DNA from: CAVVVS01 sp963751355
GTDB lineage: Bacteria > Bacteroidota > Ignavibacteria > Ignavibacteriales > Ignavibacteriaceae
Assembly (NCBI GenBank): GCA_963751355.1
Contig: CAVVVS010000137.1
Coordinates: 62,001-126,000 of the forward strand
Reading direction: 5' to 3'
DNA length: 64,000 nt
Shown: positions 18,035-27,246 of the stretch, piece by piece
How the letters are laid out: each line of letters opens with the position of its first letter
Position numbering within the stretch: position 1 is the stretch's first letter
Notes under the pieces: model-generated
Databases searched by the model: none
Told to the model about the DNA's origin: nothing
What the model saw: the letters and a program-made list of their open reading frames with translations, nothing else
Made by a program: the position numbers and the translations under genes

Positions 18035-20935
18035 ATGCTACAAAAGGTTACTTTTATTTGTTTCATCCTATTTTTTATAGTTTTAAATGAATCAAATCTC
18101 TTTGCAGCAGGAGGTGGAAAAATAATAGGGCATGTATCCGATAAGGTCACTGGTGAATCTTTGGTCGGAGCAAATGTCATTTTATTGGGAACAGCTTTCG
18201 GCTCAGCAACCAATATTAATGGGAATTTTAGAATTGTTAAAATTCCAAGTGGAAATTATACATTGAAGGTTACCTATATAGGGTATCAGGAACAATCTGA
18301 AGAAGTTGTAATCAAAAATAACGAAACACATGAACTTAATTATGAGTTAAATTATAGTACACTGGAAGGTAAAACTGTAACAGTAACCGCACAGGCCGAA
18401 GGTCAAATTGCTGCCATAAACCAGCAGTTAAGTTCTGATATAATTAGTAATGTCGTATCATCAGAAAAAATTTTAGCGCTACCGGATGCAAATGCCGCCG
18501 AAGCTGTAGGGAGGTTGCCGGGTATATCCATATTAAGAAGCGGTGGCGAAGGTAGTCAAGTTGTTATTCGCGGATTATCCCCGGCTTTTAATCTTATCAC
18601 AATAAATGGTACACGGGTTTCTGCAACCGACTTAGATAACAAGGGAGTGGACATAAGCATGGTTTCCCCCGAAATGTTAAGCGGTATTGAAGTTAAAAAA
18701 TCTTTAACTGCAGATATGGATGCCGAATCAATCGGCGGAACCGTTGATTTCAAATTACGTGGCGCACCCAAAGGTTTTAATCTTAAGACGCGAATGACAG
18801 GGACTTACAATGATCTTCGTAACGATGTTAGTAACTATAAAGGCTTTTTGATGTTAAGCAATCGTTTTTGGAATGATAAGTTTGGGATAATGGTTTCCGG
18901 GAGTGCAGAACGAATTCAGCGCGGAGCTGACCAGTATAATGCAGATTACGAAACTACGCGAGAAAAGAGACCCGGAGAGCAATTTGCTCCCATACAAGTT
19001 CAAAATGTAAATCTAAATTATACTATCGATATCCGTAAAAGAAAAGATTTTAGCGTGATTATGGATTATGAGTTGTCCAACGGAAAGATCATGTTAAACA
19101 GCGTAATTAGCAGGTTGGATCGTGATGCCAACAATTACGGAAATTTTTTCAATTTATTTGATGCAGGACATTCACGAACTTATGAACAGAGAATATTACA
19201 AACAAGCATATTTACAAATTCTTTGAGCGGTGAACATCACTTGGATGTAGGGGATATCGATTGGGGTTTATCCAGCAGTAGATCCTTTACCCGGATTCCT
19301 TTCGACAATTCGTTTACTTTTATCGAAAAAGGCGGATTTGATAAAACACTTCTACCTCAGTCTTTTGGTCCTCACGATCTTGTTAACTCAGCATTTAACA
19401 ATTTACAGAATACTTATTTGTATAACGGCGGTTTTAGCCAGCAAAGTTCAATTGAAGAGGAATTGAGCGGGAAATTAAACATAAATATTCCTTATACTAT
19501 TTCGGATCAAATAAGTGGCTATGTAAAATTTGGAGGAACTTATAGAAGAACCTCAAGAAATCGAAGCAGTTCTGACAGATTTGGAGGTCTTAAATTTGTT
19601 AATAATCAAAGTGTTGTAAGAGTCTATAGTGGCGGTTCAGATTCTAATTTTGTTTGGGCTGCAAACGGATTCCCGTCAATATTAAATTATTTAAATGATA
19701 ATTTTAACACTGGTGATTTTCTGAACGGTAAATATAACTTTGGACCGGGACTTTCCGCTGATAAGCTGAACCAATTGTTAAATGCTTATGCACTGGATTC
19801 CCTATACTACCAAAATCCCCTTTCATTTTTAGATGACTATGGAATTGTGCAGGGAGTTTCTGCCGGATATATAATGACACAAATTAATTTTGGCAGATAC
19901 GTGATGTTTTTACCCGGTGTAAGATATGAATACACTGATGCTAATACAAACGGTAGAGTTGGTAATGTTGGAAGTCCTGACAATGAACAATCCTTATTAA
20001 ACCAGGTTGTTAAAGATTCTACTGCTATTAACAAATACGGCAATTGGTTTCCGATGATAAATTTGAGAATTCGTCCGCTGACTTGGTTCGATATAAGACT
20101 GGGTTATACGAAATCGCTTTCTCGTCCTAGATGGAATTGGATGATACCCAAAAAGAAAGTAAATGGAACTCAATATACTGTTACTATCGGTAGGCCTGAT
20201 CTGAAACCGCAGATTTCAACAAATTATGATTTGTATCTATCCTTTTACGGAAATGCAATCGGGCTGTTCACTGCAGGTGCATTTTATAAAGAAATAGAGA
20301 ACCTCATATTCAATAGGGTAGGGCACAAAATATTGAATCCTGAGGTAGAAGGTTTCGAAAAAAATTTAGGAGGATTTACTTTAAATAGGCCTGAAAACAG
20401 TCCATATTTAACAAAGTTTAAAGGCTTTGAAATTGAATGGCAGGCTAATAATTTTCATTGGCTACCTTCGCCGTTTGATGGTATAGTTCTAAGTATCAAT
20501 TATACACATATTTGGTCGGAGACCCAATACCCGAGATCTTTTGTCCAGCAAGAAAAACTAAATGTTTTCCCGTATATAAAAACAGTTGTAATAGACACAT
20601 TTCGTGTTGGTAATATGTTAAATCAACCTGACGATATTTTGAACTTTTCGATCGGATATGATCAAGGACAATTTTCAGGTAGATATAGTGTCCTCTTTCA
20701 AGGAAAAACACTTCGCAGTGTTGGTGAACGTCCTGAATCAGACGGATTTACTGCGGATTTAGTAAGAATGGATTTGTCTATTAAATATAACATAAGCCAT
20801 CAATTGGCGGTTTTCTTTAGCTGTAATAATATATCTAACGAACCCGATGTGAATTATCAGCAAACCGCTGAAAACACAGTGGCGGAATACTATTATGGGT
20901 GGACTATGAATTTCGGTATCGGATTTACACTTTGA
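18035..20935 (+). CDS. TonB-dependent outer-membrane receptor with N-terminal carboxypeptidase-like domain
   Basis: Imports an oligosaccharide or other ligand across the outer membrane using TonB energy. From ATG 18035 the signal peptide is MLQKVTFICFILFFIVLNES; upstream in-frame ATGs at 17996 and 17927 would add 13 or 36 residues and are less likely. About 85 residues of carboxypeptidase-regulatory-like domain (IIGHVSDKVTGESLVGANV) precede the plug: LPDANAAEAVGRLPGISI, VVIRGLSPAFNLITINGTR, EVKKSLTADMDAESIGGTVDF. This wording is that of the TIGR01782-type receptors known for sugar uptake in Caulobacter, rather than SusC. The barrel ends in FGIGFTL, a proper C-terminal aromatic/aliphatic beta signal. 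Total about 966 residues. No SusD homologue is nearby. The next genes (beta-helix, small barrel, PD40 lipoprotein) are candidates for partner roles. Confidence 0.9.
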   Translation: MLQKVTFICFILFFIVLNESNLFAAGGGKIIGHVSDKVTGESLVGANVILLGTAFGSATNINGNFRIVKIPSGNYTLKVTYIGYQEQSEEVVIKNNETHELNYELNYSTLEGKTVTVTAQAEGQIAAINQQLSSDIISNVVSSEKILALPDANAAEAVGRLPGISILRSGGEGSQVVIRGLSPAFNLITINGTRVSATDLDNKGVDISMVSPEMLSGIEVKKSLTADMDAESIGGTVDFKLRGAPKGFNLKTRMTGTYNDLRNDVSNYKGFLMLSNRFWNDKFGIMVSGSAERIQRGADQYNADYETTREKRPGEQFAPIQVQNVNLNYTIDIRKRKDFSVIMDYELSNGKIMLNSVISRLDRDANNYGNFFNLFDAGHSRTYEQRILQTSIFTNSLSGEHHLDVGDIDWGLSSSRSFTRIPFDNSFTFIEKGGFDKTLLPQSFGPHDLVNSAFNNLQNTYLYNGGFSQQSSIEEELSGKLNINIPYTISDQISGYVKFGGTYRRTSRNRSSSDRFGGLKFVNNQSVVRVYSGGSDSNFVWAANGFPSILNYLNDNFNTGDFLNGKYNFGPGLSADKLNQLLNAYALDSLYYQNPLSFLDDYGIVQGVSAGYIMTQINFGRYVMFLPGVRYEYTDANTNGRVGNVGSPDNEQSLLNQVVKDSTAINKYGNWFPMINLRIRPLTWFDIRLGYTKSLSRPRWNWMIPKKKVNGTQYTVTIGRPDLKPQISTNYDLYLSFYGNAIGLFTAGAFYKEIENLIFNRVGHKILNPEVEGFEKNLGGFTLNRPENSPYLTKFKGFEIEWQANNFHWLPSPFDGIVLSINYTHIWSETQYPRSFVQQEKLNVFPYIKTVVIDTFRVGNMLNQPDDILNFSIGYDQGQFSGRYSVLFQGKTLRSVGERPESDGFTADLVRMDLSIKYNISHQLAVFFSCNNISNEPDVNYQQTAENTVAEYYYGWTMNFGIGFTL

Positions 20936-21026
20936 ATAATAGCGAATATATAAAATTAATTTTTGTATAGCTTAATTCACTTAAATAAGTTACTGTAAAC
21001 TATTTTATTTATTAAAGGAGGTCAAT

Positions 21027-22661
21027 ATGACAGGTAATTCTTTTACAAAATTTCTTTTAATTGCAATTGCATTATTTTTTATGGTTTCTCTGGCCGCATA
21101 CGCGCAACAGGATACATTAGATGTTGCACCCGGATATGAAACTTTGAATATTGCTGTTGAAGGTGATACAACCGCAACAGGTGATTATTTGAATCCAAAT
21201 CGGGTATATCGCTTACAGCGAGGTGAAGTTTATTTACTTAACGGCAGTATTTATGGTGTAAAAGGCGGACCGGTGCGAATTGTAGCTGCTAAAGGAGACG
21301 GACCAAGACCTATAATTATTTCAGCAGCTGATGAATCCGGAACAGCAGTAAGGGCATTTGCACTCGACGGAGACGGTTATTTTGAAGATCTTTATATAAG
21401 CGGAATTAATAACCTTGGATTTAAATTCAAGAAAGATATGTTCCGTCTTTTTGGTGATAATGCTAAAGTTGTAATTGATAATTGTTTCTGTGAAAATGAA
21501 GCCCAGGCTTTTATCCGTTGTTCTGCACCAGGCCAGAATATTCGGGTGACAAATTCTATTATGAGAAATTCTTTTACACTTGCAGATCCTTACGAAGGCT
21601 TCATTATGTATTGTGATTCCCAAGTTGATTCTCTCTATTTCCAAAATAATACATTTTATAGAGCTACATATACCGGTTTTGATGATCGTAATAATATTAT
21701 TTTATATGCTTTCTTCGATCATAATACAATGTATGAACTAGGTGCAAGCAGCCACGACGCCATCGGAGTTAATTTCGATAGAGCTGTTGATCTGACTATT
21801 ACAAATAACTTAATCTATGATTTTGGATTCTCGGGAGCTTACATTCCGGCAGATACAAATCACTCAAACAGACAAATTATTTCATTGAGTGAATTAAACG
21901 CCCCTGACGTATCATCCGACTCTGATCGTCATATAACAATTTCAAACAATGTTTATGGTTGGTCTCAGCCGGTTATTGATTGGATCGATACTAAAGAAGA
22001 TTTAGAACTTTATAATTTTATGAATGGCGAAACACAAGCACTTATTGATTCAAATGGTTGGGTAGCTGAAAATAATATGGAAGAGCAATTGACCTTTGAG
22101 AATGCCCCGGATCCTGCAGTAGCTGTTAATTTTGTTGATTACAGATATACTTCAAATAATTCGAATGAAAATAACCCTGATATTGCTGCACAAATGCTTC
22201 CTCAAACTGATGATCCAACTACCTGGGGAACGGCATCACCAAGAGAATATAGCTTTAATTATGGTGCAACTGCTCAGGCATATACTTATGCCGAAAGAGG
22301 ATTCCCTGTTGGTGACCTAAACTGGTATCCCGACCTGATGCCTTTGTGGGAAAGCGGTGGTACAGTTGGTGTTAAAAGGATAGATAATCAAGTTCCAACT
22401 TCTTTTTCATTGAGTCAGAATTATCCTAATCCGTTTAACCCGACAACTACAATTAATTATATGCTGCCTAAATCCGGTATTGTTACATTAAAAGTGTTTA
22501 ATGCTTTAGGAGAAGAAATTTCAACATTGGTAAACAACGAACAAGCAGCAGGCTCTTATAAAGTGACTTTTGATGCATCAAGACTTGCAAGCGGTGTTTA
22601 TTTCTATAGATTGGAAACCGGCAATTTTATTTTGACTAAGAAGATGATATTAATGAAATAA
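21027..22661 (+). CDS. Secreted beta-helix-like protein (DUF4957/DUF5123 type) with sorting domain
   Basis: A 544-residue exported protein directly behind the TonB receptor. A signal peptide (MTGNSFTKFLLIAIALFFMVSLAAYAQ) is followed by GDYLNPNRVYRLQRGEVYLLNGSIY, then beta-helix coils such as NAKVVIDNCFCENEAQAFIRC, LYFQNNTFYRATYTG and LTITNNLIYDFG. This resembles the DUF4957/DUF5123 surface proteins of Bacteroidota glycan loci. The C-terminus SQNYPNPFNPTTTINYML to TKKMILMK is a type A sorting domain. It has the strongest ribosome site in the window (AAAGGAGGT at 21015-21023), suggesting high expression. A surface glycan-binding or lyase role is inferred from position and fold. Confidence 0.75.
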   Translation: MTGNSFTKFLLIAIALFFMVSLAAYAQQDTLDVAPGYETLNIAVEGDTTATGDYLNPNRVYRLQRGEVYLLNGSIYGVKGGPVRIVAAKGDGPRPIIISAADESGTAVRAFALDGDGYFEDLYISGINNLGFKFKKDMFRLFGDNAKVVIDNCFCENEAQAFIRCSAPGQNIRVTNSIMRNSFTLADPYEGFIMYCDSQVDSLYFQNNTFYRATYTGFDDRNNIILYAFFDHNTMYELGASSHDAIGVNFDRAVDLTITNNLIYDFGFSGAYIPADTNHSNRQIISLSELNAPDVSSDSDRHITISNNVYGWSQPVIDWIDTKEDLELYNFMNGETQALIDSNGWVAENNMEEQLTFENAPDPAVAVNFVDYRYTSNNSNENNPDIAAQMLPQTDDPTTWGTASPREYSFNYGATAQAYTYAERGFPVGDLNWYPDLMPLWESGGTVGVKRIDNQVPTSFSLSQNYPNPFNPTTTINYMLPKSGIVTLKVFNALGEEISTLVNNEQAAGSYKVTFDASRLASGVYFYRLETGNFILTKKMILMK

Positions 22662-22710
22662 AAAGGTGTCAATAAGAATATCTTTGTGCGATTTATAAAA
22701 AATAATTCTT

Positions 22711-22761
22711 GGGGCGATGGTTTTTTATCCCGTACTTTATCTAGAATTAAATCATCGCTCC
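22711..22761 (+). terminator. Possible terminator hairpin after the beta-helix gene
   Basis: GGGGCGATG (22711-22719) pairs with CATCGCTCC (22753-22761) with one G-U pair, a nine-base stem around a long 33-base loop, followed by TTAATAAG. The long loop and weak T-run make it a poor intrinsic terminator; it may instead be a partial terminator or transcript-stabilising hairpin between highly and less expressed genes. Confidence 0.35.
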
Positions 22762-22827
22762 TTAATAAGTTTAATAAATCGTAAATTAAATCGAAGATAG
22801 TGAAATAACCAGAAGAGGAATCTAAAA

Positions 22828-23598
22828 ATGAGGAGTACTGTAGCTGTTGTATTACTTTTTATGTTAGTTACTGTAGTTACCTATGGTCAGGATGAAAATA
22901 ATACAAGCGTACTAGTTTACGGAACACTTTCCCTTCCAACAGGAAATTTTAGCGAAAATATCGGTGCATTTACCGGCAAGACACGTAGAGCCGGTTATAG
23001 TATAGGCGATGAAGTAGGACTTGCAGAAATAGGTTTTGGTTTGGGAGCTGAACTAGGTATAAAAACCGGAATTTCCGGACTAAGCTGGATCTTTGGTGTA
23101 AGTGCTTTATCAAATGGTGTAAACTCAAATACGGTACAGACCAAATTTCAAACTGATGCAAGTGATACAATTGCAGTCAGTTCCAAATTCGGAAGGTGGA
23201 CGAATATCCCAATAATGTCTGGGTTGAGATATGATTTTAATTTATCGTATAATATAGGTATTTACGGAATAGTGATGGGAGGAATTAATTTTTCCTGGCG
23301 TCCGTACAAAAGTGTAACCGAAAATTTTCTTACTGTGGATACGGTAGGTACAGTACTGGCAGACGATAGTAAATTTGATATGGCGACAGATTTTGGATTT
23401 GAAGCCGGCTTGGGTTTAGTCGTTGCGAATAAATATAACATTGGTATTCGATATTTAAATCTAAATACACCACGTTTTGACGGGACGCAGAATCTGTCCA
23501 TTATAGCATTCCCGGAAATAGTTACTCCGGAAAACAAAATTCTAGGTGAGAGTAGATCGGTTTCAATGTTTGTTATTATTTTGGGTATTGAAATTTAG
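22828..23598 (+). CDS. Small outer-membrane beta-barrel protein
   Basis: A 256-residue protein with a signal peptide (MRSTVAVVLLFMLVTVVTYG) and alternating polar/hydrophobic strands rich in Gly and aromatics (LVYGTLSLPTGNF, IGFGLGAELGIKTGI, IGIYGIVMGGINFSW, FEAGLGLVVANKYNIGI) ending in FVIILGIEI. This is the look of the PorT/OmpA-like eight- to ten-strand outer-membrane barrels. No OmpA peptidoglycan-binding domain is present. It sits between the receptor/beta-helix pair and a PD40 lipoprotein, 15 bases ahead of the latter, so they are probably one transcript. Specific role unknown; a pore, a receptor helper or a secretion-related component are all possible. Confidence 0.7.
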   Translation: MRSTVAVVLLFMLVTVVTYGQDENNTSVLVYGTLSLPTGNFSENIGAFTGKTRRAGYSIGDEVGLAEIGFGLGAELGIKTGISGLSWIFGVSALSNGVNSNTVQTKFQTDASDTIAVSSKFGRWTNIPIMSGLRYDFNLSYNIGIYGIVMGGINFSWRPYKSVTENFLTVDTVGTVLADDSKFDMATDFGFEAGLGLVVANKYNIGIRYLNLNTPRFDGTQNLSIIAFPEIVTPENKILGESRSVSMFVIILGIEI

Positions 23599-23612
23599 CA
23601 ATAGGTATTCCT

Positions 23613-24626
23613 GTGAAAAATTTGATCTATTTCTCAGTAGCGGTTTTTTTTGTTTTATCCGGTTGTTTGGAAACAAATAATAGTTCTTACAAAATTGTTT
23701 TCCTTTCGAACAGAGAAGCGCCAAGTCGTCATTTCGATATTTTTGAAATGAATGCCGACGGGAAAAAACAAATTAATCTAACTCCTAATTCAAGTGCAAT
23801 TACTAGTCTTGCAAATCCCAAATTATCGCCGGACGGGAAAAAAATATTATTCCTTTCAATCGATGGTGTGAAAAAATTGCAGATTTTTAAAATTGACGAA
23901 CATTCAATTTCAAATGTAACAGATTCTGTCCCCTTCGATCCTCAAATGTCTTTTTCACCACAAGGTAACAAAGTTATCTTTATAAGGGGAAACAATGGGC
24001 ACAGAAAAGTTTTTATTGTGAATTCAAATGGTTCAGATGAGAAATGTTTATCAAACCCTGATTTTGATGAATTTGATCCCTCTTTTTCATTTGACGGGAA
24101 GAAAATAATATTTGTTTCCAAGCGAGATGAATCTAGTTATTTGTACACAGTAACCACGGACGGAACCGAGAGGAAAGAATTGATGCAGCGCATCGGGAGT
24201 ATTCGTTATCCTGTTTATTCACCTAACGGGGATAAAATATCTTTCTGCGCGTACAATGATGCCGAATCATATATCTATCTGGTTGACAGTGACGGAACAA
24301 ATTTAAAAATGCTGGTAAATGATAAAGTGGCGGTAGCAAAAAACATATTTACACCTGATGGATCACAAATTATATTTTTATCCAGGCAAAGGGGTAATAG
24401 ATTCACCGATATATGTATTGTGGATGTAAATGGAAAAAATTTTAAAAATCTGACAGATGGATTAAATTATTTTAATAGAAACCCGCAGATCACAACCGAC
24501 GGTAAGTCGATCATTTTTGAATCTGTTCAATTTAACAAAAGTGATATATACCGCGTAAATATTTCAGATACAAGTAAAATGAACTTGAGTAATAATCCGA
24601 AGTGGGATCAAAGTCCTAGTTTATAA
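23613..24626 (+). CDS. PD40/TolB-like beta-propeller lipoprotein, GTG start
   Basis: A 337-residue predicted lipoprotein. The N-terminus MKNLIYFSVAVFFVLSGC contains a lipobox (LSGC, Cys18). Six PD40 repeats form a propeller: SPDGKKILFLS, SPQGNKVIFIR, SFDGKKIIFVS, SPNGDKISFCA, TPDGSQIIFLS and TTDGKSIIFES. Such domains occur in TolB and at the N-terminus of dipeptidyl peptidases; no peptidase domain is present here, so binding or scaffolding is more likely. GTG 23613 is chosen because it gives the complete signal peptide and follows the barrel gene by 15 bases. Position in the uptake cluster suggests a periplasmic or surface partner of the TonB receptor. Confidence 0.75.
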   Translation: MKNLIYFSVAVFFVLSGCLETNNSSYKIVFLSNREAPSRHFDIFEMNADGKKQINLTPNSSAITSLANPKLSPDGKKILFLSIDGVKKLQIFKIDEHSISNVTDSVPFDPQMSFSPQGNKVIFIRGNNGHRKVFIVNSNGSDEKCLSNPDFDEFDPSFSFDGKKIIFVSKRDESSYLYTVTTDGTERKELMQRIGSIRYPVYSPNGDKISFCAYNDAESYIYLVDSDGTNLKMLVNDKVAVAKNIFTPDGSQIIFLSRQRGNRFTDICIVDVNGKNFKNLTDGLNYFNRNPQITTDGKSIIFESVQFNKSDIYRVNISDTSKMNLSNNPKWDQSPSL

Positions 24627-24701
24627 AATATTCATGCGACTTTTAGGTCAGCCGTTGCCGTTAATTTTTAATACAAATAATGAATAAAAGGAATTATGTA
24701 A

Positions 24702-27110
24702 ATGAAGAACGAAAAAAAACAGTCTACTACGGAGAGAATTATAGTAATTAGGAATGCTTTTAATATTAGTATCGTGAGTTTTGTTATTATACTGTTTATT
24801 ACCGGTTACACATTTTCACAAAGTAAATGGACGGACATAGGTCCGGGAAACGGTGTTACTTACGGTGTTTACTGCCATCCCACCGATCCCAATATTATAT
24901 ATTTAATGGTGGATACGGGACATCTTTACAGGACTATGGATAGGGGAGATAATTGGATAAGGATTTCTCAAAGTGTTGCAACTGCTACAATGCCTCAGCG
25001 GCAATACCGCGGAGGCGAGCATGCTGTTGCAGTAGATCCTCGTCCAGGTCATGGAAACGTAGTTTATTTTTCACCTGGGCAAAAAACCAATGCTGGATTA
25101 TGGAGATCTACCGATTATGGAACTACATGGACCAAAACAAACGGAGACAATAATTTAGGAGCTTCGGCTGTTGCGGTCGATCATAACGCTGTTGTTTATT
25201 GTATATCTGGCGATTTAAGAATTTATAGTTCTCCGGATAGTGGAAATACATGGACAAGCTATCCCTACCCATTTCAAATAACTAACGAATGGTATGATGC
25301 CCAAAATATGAAATGTGATATAGATATCACTACGAATAATGATATTTGGGTGGATACACGTTTAAATGGTGACGGAATATTTTATACAAAAGACGGCGGT
25401 CAGACATGGAGTCAAAAACTTCAGGGAACATGGATTGTTGATTTAACATGTTCTCCTGTTGATTCCAATTTAATTTTAGCATTGGAACAAGACGGACGTA
25501 TATTCAGATCAGATGACGGGGGAGAGAATTTTTCTCAAACAGGTTCTGTTCAACAAAATAATTATTGGTCGTTCAACACTTGGCCACCGCATAGAGGCGG
25601 TATCACTATTAATAGTGCAGGTATTGTGATTGCTATAGGTAGGTACAGTATGGCTCGCAGCACGGACGGAGGACAAACATTTACGGAAACACCCGAAAGT
25701 AGTCTGAATTATTCTGCACCGACATGGCCGTTTGTTGATCGGCATAATACGGATCAAGCACTAAAATGCTGTGACTTATCTTCTTCACCGGTCGACCCGG
25801 GTTTATTTGTATATGGTGATGGTGCGATGGTGAAAGAAAGTGTTGATTCCGGACTAACATGGGTCGGCGGAAAGAATAAAGGCGTTAACGGTTTGTGGGA
25901 GTATGGTAATCCTTATTTTGATGCTGACGATCCAAATGTATTTCATGTTGCTATGGTTGACAACGGACATTTTTATACAACAGACCTTGGACAAACATGG
26001 CATACAAGTGAAACCGACCGTATTTCCTGTCAAGGCGTTACACAAGATCCCAATAATCACAATGTATATTATAAAATAACTAAAACAAACGGCGGCACTA
26101 CTTTAGGAGTCTATAAATCTACTGATAGAGGACATCATTTTACTCAATTGACCAGTGTATCAATGAATGACGACACATATGGAGGAAGGATATTTGTTGA
26201 TCCGACGGATTCCAACATAATTTATATCACAATTCGCGGCGGTAAAGGTGTTTATAAGTCTACCGACGGGGGTAATTCTTTTACTGTTGTTTATCCGATA
26301 CAAAACATTCATCAATCTGCCATTACAAAAAGCGGAAATGTTTTCTTCCATCTTTGGAACGGAAGCGGCGGGCTTTATCGATATTTGAAAAGTGCAGATC
26401 AGTGGAAGAATATTACTTTCGGTTATTCTGTGATGGGCTTTGCCGTCGATCCTAATGATGAAAACGTTATCTTCTTCAATAATAATAACGGTTATCTTTA
26501 TAAAACTACTAACGGTTTATCGGACTCACCTACCTGGACAAAATTGGATTATTATAATGGACAGCAATTGTATATTGATCCGTATGTTCCGAGGTATATG
26601 CTTATGATGACCGGAACGGCAGGTCTCGGTATGATTATTAGTCGTGATGGCGGAAACAGTTGGGAGCAATTTAATGATAATCTCGGTACATCTTTTGTGT
26701 GGGGATTTGTTCCTGGCGGACCGGCAGCCAAAGGTAGGGTTTATGCTTTTGACGCAACGGCTTATTATGCAACTATTTACGATTCGACTGTAGTTTCGGT
26801 AAATGAAGAAACAAATAATTCCGTACCCCAAACTTTTTATTTAGGCAATTCCTATCCGAATCCTTTTAACCTAAGTACGTATATCCCGTTCACGGTAGGC
26901 TCAAAGAGCGGGAATGTGAGACTCGTAATATATAATTTACTCGGACAAAAAATAAGAACGTTGGTCAACGGAAATATGTCATCCGGACAACACGAAATTG
27001 TTTGGAATGGAAAAAACGATTCGGGAGAAATAGTTAACAGCGGCATTTACTTGGTTAGATTAAGCTCTGCTAATAGAACTCTTTTGGGTAAAATTGTTTT
27101 ATTGAAATGA
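24702..27110 (+). CDS. Secreted BNR/GH74-like tandem beta-propeller with C-terminal sorting domain
   Basis: An 802-residue exported propeller protein. A long N-region plus hydrophobic segment ends at TFSQ; then WTDIGPGNGVTYGVYCHPTDPN and LMVDTGHLYRTMDRG form the first blade, with an Asp at the place of the GH74 catalytic Asp. Asp-box turns recur (STDYGTTW, SPDSGNTW, TKDGGQTW, SDDGGENF, STDGGQTF, STDRGHHF, STDGGNSF, SRDGGNSW). From about residue 710 a linker leads to SYPNPFNLSTYIPF, the FlgD-like type A sorting domain ending in LGKIVLLK. It is a close full-length match to the following gene except that only this one keeps the sorting domain. Function: extracellular glycan binding or hydrolysis, inferred. 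Confidence 0.77.
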   Translation: MKNEKKQSTTERIIVIRNAFNISIVSFVIILFITGYTFSQSKWTDIGPGNGVTYGVYCHPTDPNIIYLMVDTGHLYRTMDRGDNWIRISQSVATATMPQRQYRGGEHAVAVDPRPGHGNVVYFSPGQKTNAGLWRSTDYGTTWTKTNGDNNLGASAVAVDHNAVVYCISGDLRIYSSPDSGNTWTSYPYPFQITNEWYDAQNMKCDIDITTNNDIWVDTRLNGDGIFYTKDGGQTWSQKLQGTWIVDLTCSPVDSNLILALEQDGRIFRSDDGGENFSQTGSVQQNNYWSFNTWPPHRGGITINSAGIVIAIGRYSMARSTDGGQTFTETPESSLNYSAPTWPFVDRHNTDQALKCCDLSSSPVDPGLFVYGDGAMVKESVDSGLTWVGGKNKGVNGLWEYGNPYFDADDPNVFHVAMVDNGHFYTTDLGQTWHTSETDRISCQGVTQDPNNHNVYYKITKTNGGTTLGVYKSTDRGHHFTQLTSVSMNDDTYGGRIFVDPTDSNIIYITIRGGKGVYKSTDGGNSFTVVYPIQNIHQSAITKSGNVFFHLWNGSGGLYRYLKSADQWKNITFGYSVMGFAVDPNDENVIFFNNNNGYLYKTTNGLSDSPTWTKLDYYNGQQLYIDPYVPRYMLMMTGTAGLGMIISRDGGNSWEQFNDNLGTSFVWGFVPGGPAAKGRVYAFDATAYYATIYDSTVVSVNEETNNSVPQTFYLGNSYPNPFNLSTYIPFTVGSKSGNVRLVIYNLLGQKIRTLVNGNMSSGQHEIVWNGKNDSGEIVNSGIYLVRLSSANRTLLGKIVLLK

Positions 27111-27246
27111 ATATCATTCTAATAAACGGTTCTTATACTTGTCGAAAAGAATGCATTACTTATAATATTAGTTTCCGATGAATATAAAAAAAATCCATGA
27201 AAAGATATTGCAGGTATCGGAACAACATATTTAAGGGGATATTAAA

